DNA of 64,000 bases from Hirsutella rhossiliensis (lineage: Eukaryota > Ascomycota > Sordariomycetes > Hypocreales > Ophiocordycipitaceae): NCBI RefSeq assembly GCF_020360975.1, contig NW_025408682.1, positions 741,001 to 805,000 on the forward strand, given 5' to 3'. A program made the position numbers and the translations under genes. Below, piece by piece: positions 57,617 to 64,000 of the stretch. Numbering within the stretch: position 1 is the stretch's first letter; each line of letters starts with the position of its first letter. The notes below the pieces were generated by a model, which saw nothing but the letters and a program-made list of their open reading frames with translations, did not search any database and was not told the DNA's origin.

Positions 57617-58093
57617 TGTCGCGAAGCGTGGCCTGATTTCGCAGTTCTCGGAGATATCCCTTGGCACCAGGGACCTAGGAAGCTAAAAAACAGGTTTTGA
57701 AGAAGGAGCTGAAAGGAGGTGCAGAGAGGAGGGTGGGGGCAAGAGGGGAAGCAGAAGTGGCGATGGCTTCCTATGGAGGTGGCGAGGGATAAGACGGATG
57801 TGCCGGCAACGGCTGGAAAAGAGGGGGAAAACCGGCAAAAAGCTCGGTAGTCGAAAGGACATCAGTGGCTTCTTTAAGCAGGATCTTCTTTGTCAATTGA
57901 GATGCTAGATGGGTATAAAGAGGGGCGTTGGATAGAGGAAAGAAGGACAATCAAGGCAATACAACAATCACTCCCCTGCCGCAATTGCTGCCCCCACAAG
58001 AATCAAACATCTCTGCCCTGCCTGTCCGACCCCTTACTTCCAATTTTACCTTCGTGCATTTTACATGCACTTCTCGCATCTCTCTTCGCGAGA
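57617..58093 (+). mobile_element. TGTCGCGA element, copy 1 (solo-LTR-like or MITE), 477 bp
   Basis: Begins TGTCGCGAAGCG and ends CTTCGCGAGA, so the ends form an imperfect inverted repeat. It is flanked by the 5-bp duplication ATAAG (57612-57616 and 58094-58098). Inside are a purine-rich stretch, a TATA-like GGGTATAAAGAGG near 57910 and a pyrimidine-rich tail. There is no coding capacity. TG start, 5-bp duplication and an internal promoter fit a solo LTR, but the CA end is missing (GA instead). Confidence 0.8.
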
Positions 58094-58179
58094 ATAAGAC
58101 GTCTCTTTTTGCATTCCACCACCTTAAACTAGTTAGTTAGGAAAACAAAGCAAAACACAATAACAAGGAGCGAGGCAGT

Positions 58180-58660
58180 AATAAGGGACCCAGCTCCAAC
58201 AGGGCATACAGTCGCGCAGCGTAGTCCTCGAGATAGAGTATATTTTGTTCAGCCGACTCAGTCGCAACTCGCCATAGTGGAATCGCACGTCGATGCGTAG
58301 ATAGATATTCTCTACGTCCAGTTGCTCGATAAAGATCTTCCCCGAGGACTATGGTACCTCTAGCGGAAGCAGGTGCTTCTCTTAGGTGATACAGAAATCG
58401 CTCTCATAGGATACTGGCGCGGCATAGGAGAATAGGAAGCCGGGTGCACGTTGCCGAGGCCATTATCGCTCGCATGTCTGCAGGTAATACAAAGAGGAGC
58501 AGTGTCGTAGGGAGTAGAGGCAGTTATATGCATAGCAGAGGTACTCCGTCTGGAAAGTGGCTCCAGCAGGAAGCGCGGGATCGGCTTGAGAAATATGCAG
58601 CCCATCGTCCAGGTGAGATGCATATCCATTCGTTTCGTGACAAAGATATTCCAAACAAGA
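58180..58660 (-). pseudogene. Relic resembling the DUF6601 family
   Basis: Reading the minus strand across several stops gives GFLFSYAAPVSYESDF, EKHLLPLEVP, KIFIEQLDVENIYLRIDV and RFHYGELRLSRLNKIYS. The last block (HYGELRL-RLN) is what I recall as the most conserved part of fungal DUF6601 proteins, which have a membrane tail. In-frame stops follow FCIT and LEVP. The C-terminal part is lost where copy 1 of the TGTCGCGA element lies. Function unknown. Confidence 0.5.
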
Positions 58661-59403
58661 GCTGGTGGTGCAGCGGGCGCGGTGGCATGAGCAGGCCCCC
58701 GAGCTAGAGTCTGCCGTAAAAGCTAGTAAGCCGCTGCAGGTCAAGTTCCTTCTAAACGCAGGACACGACACCATAGGCCGCACTGGCCAATCTACCGGAC
58801 TCCATGCGGTACGTCGCTGGCAAGAGCGATAGGAGGTAGTTGTAGTTATGTCGGGTTCCGTCAACGGCCTGGTCGTTCTCCTGTTCGAGGAACCGGATGC
58901 GGAATAGATGACTCTATCGGGAGCGTTGTCAGCTTACAACGTTTCAGCGACAAAAGGAGCAGTAGGCGAATACGGGACTCCGCTGCCCTCCCATCTCGCC
59001 TCCGTTTCGACGATCGCCATCTATCTTCAGATTCTGAGAAGCTGTCTTACATATCGACGCAAATAAACGCCGTGATAAACGGGATTAGCTGTGGCAGCTT
59101 TAGAGCTAATCAGCTGACAATCATATCTTCACCACTCTATTGTATACTGGAATGCAGTCACGGATTCACGTAAGCACTCCGCATTTTGGGCGGGTTCATA
59201 TTGCAATGTGCAGCTGAAACTGATATCTGCCTCTTGACTCTTATCCCCAACCAGCTCAGTTTTACCTAAAGATGTTCAACTGGTAATAATTACGCTCTAT
59301 ATAACTTACTTTATAATTCAAAAGTCGACCTACTTAGTATCCACCTACAATCCGAGGCCTGATCGCTAGCGCTTAACCACTTCGTAAAAAAGCCTACTCT
59401 GAG
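58661..59403. other. Decayed sequence before the NLR relic
   Basis: No gene seen; AT-rich towards 59270-59350. Confidence 0.4.
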
Positions 59404-61280
59404 ATGGCGGCCAGGAAAATAGGCCCTGTTTTCCGTGTTACTAGTCTCCTAGCCTCCCAGCCTGACGATGAGCTGAAGAGAGCGCTAAAGACTGTCATCG
59501 AAGACAACTTGTCGGAAGAGGAGAAATCCAAGCTAAACATCACTACGGGCATCTTGCCATCTTGCCATAACCATGAGGAGAGAGTTGCGCTAGTGGAGTT
59601 CTACGGCGGGATTTCTGATTTCCTGTCCGAGCTAAGGGAGAACCCACCAGCAGATTGGCAGGTCGAGATGGAAGATACGGACGTCTGCTTTGACCAATAC
59701 TTTTTCGGATTCATATAGCTTTATGTACTGAAGCCTGACACGCCGGTTATAGCAGAGTACGCTAAGTCTTAATCCTAGAATAACCCGCCTCCGCTATTCT
59801 CGAGCTATACTAATCCGCTGTATGCCAGCATAATCGCAACTACTGTCGCGAAGCGTGGCCTGATTTCGCAGTTCTTAGAGATATCCCTAGTCATAAGGGA
59901 TCTAGGAAGCTGAAAACACCGGTATAGAAGAAGGAAGAAGGAGCTGAACAGAGGTGCAGAAAGGAGGGTGGGGGAGAGAGGGGAAGCAGAAGTGGCGATG
60001 GCTTCCTATAGAGGTGGCGAGGGATAAGACGGAGGGGCCGGCAACGGCTGAAAAGGAGGGGAAAACCCGACAAAAAGCTCGGCAGTTGTAAGGACATCAG
60101 TGGCTTCTTTAAGCAGGATTTTCTTTGTTAATTGGGATTCTAGAGGGATATAAATAGGGGCGTTGGGTAGAGGAAAGAAGGACAAGTAAGGAAATACAAC
60201 AATCATTCCCCTGCCGCAATTATTGCCCCCGAAAGATTCAAACAACTTCGCCCTGCCTGTCCGACCCCTTACTACCCCTTTTACCTTCGTGCATTTTATA
60301 TGAACTTCTCGCATCTGTGCATTTTATATGAACTTCTCGCATCTCTCTTCGCGAGAACTACTGGCCTTGACGGACACGCATACGGGTCATGGAGAGGTAA
60401 GGGAAACCTTCGGAGGATGTGGCTGCGGGACTTCCTCGTAAAAGATCTGCCCTGCTGCCGCACGTTGACCTATGGTTATAACTCGAAGTTATCAAGCTAT
60501 GGCATCGACACGATTATGGACTACGACCGGGAGCTAATAGAGGAGCTTAAGAAGATCCGGAACACAGAGGAGGTAAGAGCTGTGGCAAACATGTTGTTAG
60601 AGGGCATAAGTATGAAATTGGCCTTATGCTCTAGCTTAGACAGCGGCCACTCTTTTTCGTCGCACATAGCTTCGTCGTCTGCTGTGACTTACTATACTAG
60701 GTTAATTATCAGCATAGTGCCTTGTTGGAGTGGTCTAGGCAAACAAAGACGATGATCCGGCGATAGGAACCCTCTATAAGGCTACATATGGGATGCTTCT
60801 GTTCGGCATCCCGCATAGAGGACTAGTGGTAGATGACATCCAGAAGATGCTGGCTGGACAAGACAACCATCCGCGGAGTGCGCTGCTTTAAGAGATACGC
60901 GAAAAGTTTAAGTTGCTAGCGCTTTAGTTAATTGATTTTAAGAACCTCATCCGACACCGGAACGCTGTAAGATTTTACGAGACAGAGCAAACTGGGCAGC
61001 TTGAGTTTGTATGGTCGTCTGGCATGGAGGATGTTGGAAAAGGCTGCTGACAGCTCTGCAATAGAACAGCGAAAGCAAACGCTAGAAACGGACCGGAGAC
61101 TTCGTCACGGCGGTAAACTCCAACTCGGCACTTCTCTAGCTCCCAGACTCCATGGAGAAAAAGATCCCCCTAGATTCCGATCACTCGATAATTATAAAGT
61201 TCGACACGAAGAACCATCGATGGTATACTAGTGTGCGGGATAAGCTTAAACAGTTTGAGCACTCTCTAGGCGTGGTCGCG
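59404..61280 (+). pseudogene. N-terminal part of an NLR-type protein (alpha/beta-hydrolase-like head), split by an element
   Basis: The first part (59404-59718, 104 codons, then a stop) starts MAARKIGPVFRVTSLL and has ERVALVEFYGGISDFLSEL and DTDVCFDQYFFGF, typical of the head of fungal NACHT/NB-ARC proteins with a DUF676/PGAP1-like domain. The second part resumes at about 60362 with TGLDGHAYGSWRGKGN, MWLRDFLVKDLPCCRTLTYG, GIDTIMDYDRELIEELK, later MLLFGIPHRGLVVDDIQKML, FKNLIRHRNAVRFYETEQ and DKLKQFE. The nucleophile elbow, GHSFGG in the family, reads AHSFVV (near 60660) in another frame. Stops occur near 60890, 60930 and elsewhere. Copy 2 of the TGTCGCGA element sits exactly inside IIA-TGLDG. 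No NB or repeat domain follows. Intact relatives act in non-self recognition and programmed cell death. Confidence 0.8.
59844..60356 (+). mobile_element. TGTCGCGA element, copy 2, 513 bp, inserted in the NLR relic
   Basis: Same ends as copy 1, with the 5-bp duplication ACTAC at 59839-59843 and 60357-60361. Removing it and one duplication re-joins the host frame (ATCGCAACTACTGGCCTTGA). It differs from copy 1 by substitutions, small indels and an internal tandem duplication near its 3' end (TGCATTTTATATGAACTTCT occurs at 60291 and about 60318). Confidence 0.85.
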
Positions 61281-62631
61281 GCTCGGTTTTTTAGGTAGCC
61301 TAATTGCTCGTATATTCTGTCCAGTGCAGAAAGTCCCGTTGCTTGGCTTTGGTCAGCGCTCAGGAGGCGCAGAGTCCCGGTCCAGGGTGTCCCTTTATCG
61401 GTTGGGTGGAGTTGGGGTTGTGATCTTATTCCTATACCGTTGCAGGTATGCTGACAAGCGCAGAAAAATGCGGATTGCGCTGGCGTACGTTTATTGACTG
61501 TAGGAGGCGTGTCCCCATATGTCCGTATTCTGGGTTCACGCAAGCAACGCCGTGCGATTCCGTTAATCATATACTTATATCGCGTAAGAATGCCAGATTC
61601 CCGGCCACGATGATCCTAAGATGGATGTGCTAGGGAGGAAGGAAAATGGGCGGTAGCCCAAGGTTCTCGATAACGCCGACGACGCGCAGCTCTTCTTTGG
61701 CGCTATCGGTACCAGCTCTAATTAGTAGCAACGAAAAGGTCGGACAGTACTCCGTACGTCCCCGAATGTGGTCATGGAGCAATGTGATGCGAGAAAGGCG
61801 CCACAGGGACTAGCCCTGCGCCACTGGGATCAGCCACAGCAGGGAACACGCTATGGCCCCCGCCGAGGATACTGGATAATAGATAGCCCGGACCCCGAGG
61901 CGTTTTGTATAAGAGCAGCGCCCACGGCGGTCCTCCTTAATACGAACCATCCCTTTCACAACCTTTATATCCGCCCGTGTGGGCTGAGCCCGCACTTCTC
62001 TTCCTTTTCCCCCTCGTAGATTATTGACCTTCTTCTTCTAACGGACCGCAGGTAAGCCCACGCTTCTGCCTACTCCGTGACAGGGGGTCCGGGCTATCTA
62101 ATAGCCGTGGTCCTCGGCGGTAGCTATAGCGTGTTCCTTGCTGTGGCTGATGCGGATGACGCAGGGCTGCCACCAACCCGCCTGCGCGCCTGCGGGCGCG
62201 TGCAGGGTACGCGGGCTCGACTTGCACGTCCGGCGGTCGTCGGTGGTGCAGGGTGTTGTTGTTGTTGTTGTTGTGTATTTTGCGTCCAGCGGCTCAGGCC
62301 GCTCAGGTCTCCGCGAGGGAGCACAGGACGTGCTGAGCTAGTTACAGAGAAGTGTCCCGAATGAGTTCCCTCGAAAAAAAACCACTGTCCATCTAAATGC
62401 ACCCAGCGCTCGTAGTTCGCTACCCGTGAACAACCCCTTCTGTCCCTATCCAGCATTTCATCGGCTCGATGGCGCTCGTGTCAAGCCTCGTACCCGTCAG
62501 CGGGATGTCAAGGCAAAGTGTCGGGTGATCGCAGCCACAAAGAATTGGTCAACCCTTGGTTTTGTCCGGTCAGAATTCTCTCGCTCGCAGCCAAAACTGC
62601 TGCCGCAGTCCACGCTCCAGTAACCAAGCCG
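61281..62631. other. Intergenic/repeat DNA, no gene
   Basis: Holds GTACTCCGTAC at 61748-61758, a 66-bp inverted repeat (separate entry) and a (GTT)n microsatellite at about 62255-62275. No coding region recognised. Confidence 0.5.
61831..62149. repeat. Inverted repeat, arms about 66 bp, spacer 186 bp
   Basis: Arm 61831-61896 (CAGCCACAGCAGGGAACACG ... TAGCCCGGACCCC) matches the reverse complement of 62083-62149 with some mismatches. Could be the ends of a small foldback element. Confidence 0.75.
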
Positions 62632-63229
62632 TGGAAATGACTGGGAGCGGCGGCAGGAAAACTCTTGAGGATCAGAGGCTGGCTTTGCAGCTTGCCCTCA
62701 GGAGAAAAACTCCGCAACCGGCCACCGTTGTTTAGAAGGGCGGGCCTTCCAATACCCATAGCCCTTGGTTCCGAAGAGAGCCATGAGGTCCGAGTGGACA
62801 TGTTGTCGAGACCGGCTTCGCAGAGGAATATGAACTCTCCTAAGGTCTTCCTCTGTGCTGTTAGGGTCACGATGGACCCCGCAGCAAAAGCGCGGTCGGG
62901 TGGCCTGTAGATCCTGTCCCGGCTAACGAGCCACTAACAGCTCCGCGGGGTGAAGAATTTTTACAGGGGAGAGTTGGTGGTGCAGGGTGGGAGGGCGCCG
63001 CGGGCGGGTGCAGGGTAGGCCGCTCGGACTTGGCGGCGGGCGCCGCGGTGGGAGGCGCACAGGCGTCTGGGCGCTGTGGCGGGCGCTTATGGCGGCGCAC
63101 AGGCGACGAGAGGGGGGAGCTCCAGGGGAGCCCGCCTACCCTACACCTACCGCCCGCCGCCGTCGTGCGCACCGCCGCTCTCTAGCGCCAGCCGCCACCC
63201 GCACGGCGAACGGCTCTAGGGTAGCCCGG

Positions 63230-63295
63230 CTACCCTATACCTACCCTATACCTACCCTATACCTACCCTGCACCTACCCTGCACCTACCCTACAC
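63230..63295 (+). repeat. Minisatellite, 6 x 11 bp (CTACCCTATAC type)
   Basis: Units read CTACCCTATAC (first three), CTACCCTGCAC (two) and CTACCCTACAC (last). The complement, GTATAGGGTAG, contains TAGGG but is not the canonical TTAGGG telomere unit. Confidence 0.9.
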
Positions 63296-63577
63296 CGCCG
63301 CTCTCCTACGCGGGCCGCCACCCGCGCCGCGGACCGCTCCAGGGTAGGTCGCCTACCCTATACTCCCGCGCACGCGTATATCTAACAGCGCCAGCCTACC
63401 ACGGCAAAGACATAAGATAAGATTCCTAGTCTAAGTGCTAGATATATATACCGATAGTGCACCGGTTACTAGTTATAAGTCCGCTAAGGGAAACGTCGAC
63501 CTCTCACCGTCGCTGTCCCGGGCCGGACCTAGCTAGACCCGGCACGCCGCGCGGCATATGGCTCTAGGGTAGCCCGG

Positions 63578-63621
63578 CTACCCTATACCTACCCTACACC
63601 TCCCCTGCACCTACCCTACAC
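63578..63621 (+). repeat. Second minisatellite array, 4 x 11 bp
   Basis: Same 11-bp unit as at 63230. Both arrays are preceded by GGCTCTAGGGTAGCCCGG, so the core itself contains a duplication. Confidence 0.85.
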
Positions 63622-64000
63622 CTACTCCAGCGCCAGCCGCCACCCGCGCCGCGGAACTCTCCCCTGTAAAAATTCTTCCCCCGTCAGAGCTGTTAGCGGC
63701 TCGCTAGCAGGGGGCCGGATTTGCAGGCCACCCGACCGCGCTTTTGCTGCCCGGGTCCATCGTGGCCCTAACAGCACAGAGGAAGACATTAGGAGAGTTC
63801 ATATTCCTCTGCAAAGCCGGTCTCGACAACACGTCCACACGGACCTCACAGCTTCCTTCGGAACCAAGGAGCTGTGGTATTGAAGGCCCGCCCTTCTAAA
63901 CAACGGTGGCTGGTTGCGCAGGTTTTTCTCCTGAAGGCAAGCTGCACGACAGCCTCTGATTCCTTCGAGGGTTTCTGCCGCCGCTCCTGCGCTATTTCCA

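Larger units (their letters stand above)
62632..64000. repeat. Large inverted repeat, arms about 345 bp, around a GC-rich minisatellite core; runs past the right edge
   Basis: The left arm 62632-62975 and right arm 63655-64000 are reverse complements with scattered differences. Inner ends are GGGGAGAGTT and AACTCTCCCC; the outer end of the right arm lies beyond the window. The 679-bp core is GC-rich and carries two arrays of an 11-bp unit. Confidence 0.9.

Noticed and set aside
57612..60361. The two TGTCGCGA repeats as the LTR pair of a single retrotransposon
   Set aside because: Each copy is flanked by its own different 5-bp duplication, and the interval between them holds host relics rather than gag-pol.
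63230..63621. The CTACCCTATAC arrays as a telomere
   Set aside because: The unit is 11 bp and not TTAGGG, the arrays are short, and sequence continues on both sides inside an inverted repeat.

Overview
The window is nuclear DNA of a filamentous ascomycete (Pezizomycotina; the gene set and intergenic style suggest Hypocreales, an inference). Evidence: short GT-AG introns of 51-120 bp, a Zn2Cys6 regulator, a multimodular fungal NRPS, a secreted choice-of-anchor-B protein, a CYP64-like P450, an NLR relic and a Ty3/gypsy chromovirus. No bacterial operon structure was seen.

Layout. 1-2.6 kb: 5' part of an ABCG half-transporter (-), then tRNA-Asn. 5.3-6.9 kb: secreted beta-propeller-like protein (-). 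6.9-10.3 kb: AT-rich and gene-poor, with a diverged tandem repeat of about 370 bp and a tRNA-like relic. 10.3-12.1 kb: cytochrome P450 (+). 13.1-14.3 kb: PAF-acetylhydrolase-like pseudogene (-). 15.2-21.6 kb: alpha/beta hydrolase (+), regulator with two Zn2Cys6 clusters (+), FAD monooxygenase (-). 26.5-32 kb: extended SDR (+), sugar MFS transporter (-), and an AnmK/levoglucosan-kinase family protein (+) that is divergent from the transporter. 32.5-43.0 kb: an NRPS of 3488 residues (-) with an unusual, partly decayed architecture. 46.3-47.9 kb: beta-lactamase/PBP-fold serine hydrolase (-). 49.3-54.8 kb: complete LTR retrotransposon (-) with identical LTRs and broken frames. 54.8-64 kb: a repeat graveyard with a hAT relic, a DUF6601-like relic, two copies of a 477-513 bp element each with its own 5-bp duplication, an NLR-type pseudogene split by one copy, and a large inverted repeat around an 11-bp minisatellite.

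How the genes may work together. The NRPS, regulator, FAD monooxygenase, SDR, P450, hydrolases and transporters look like a secondary-metabolism neighbourhood, but cluster borders cannot be proved from sequence alone. The NRPS reads A*-T*-C-A-T-E-C-(half C)-A-T. Its first A domain has lost core motifs, its first carrier domain has Ala where the phosphopantetheine Ser should be, a half C domain is fused behind a full one, and no release domain follows the last carrier. The serine hydrolase 3.3 kb away is a candidate for release in trans. Separately, the transporter and the anhydrosugar-kinase homologue share a promoter region of about 590 bp and could form an anhydrosugar uptake and phosphorylation unit.
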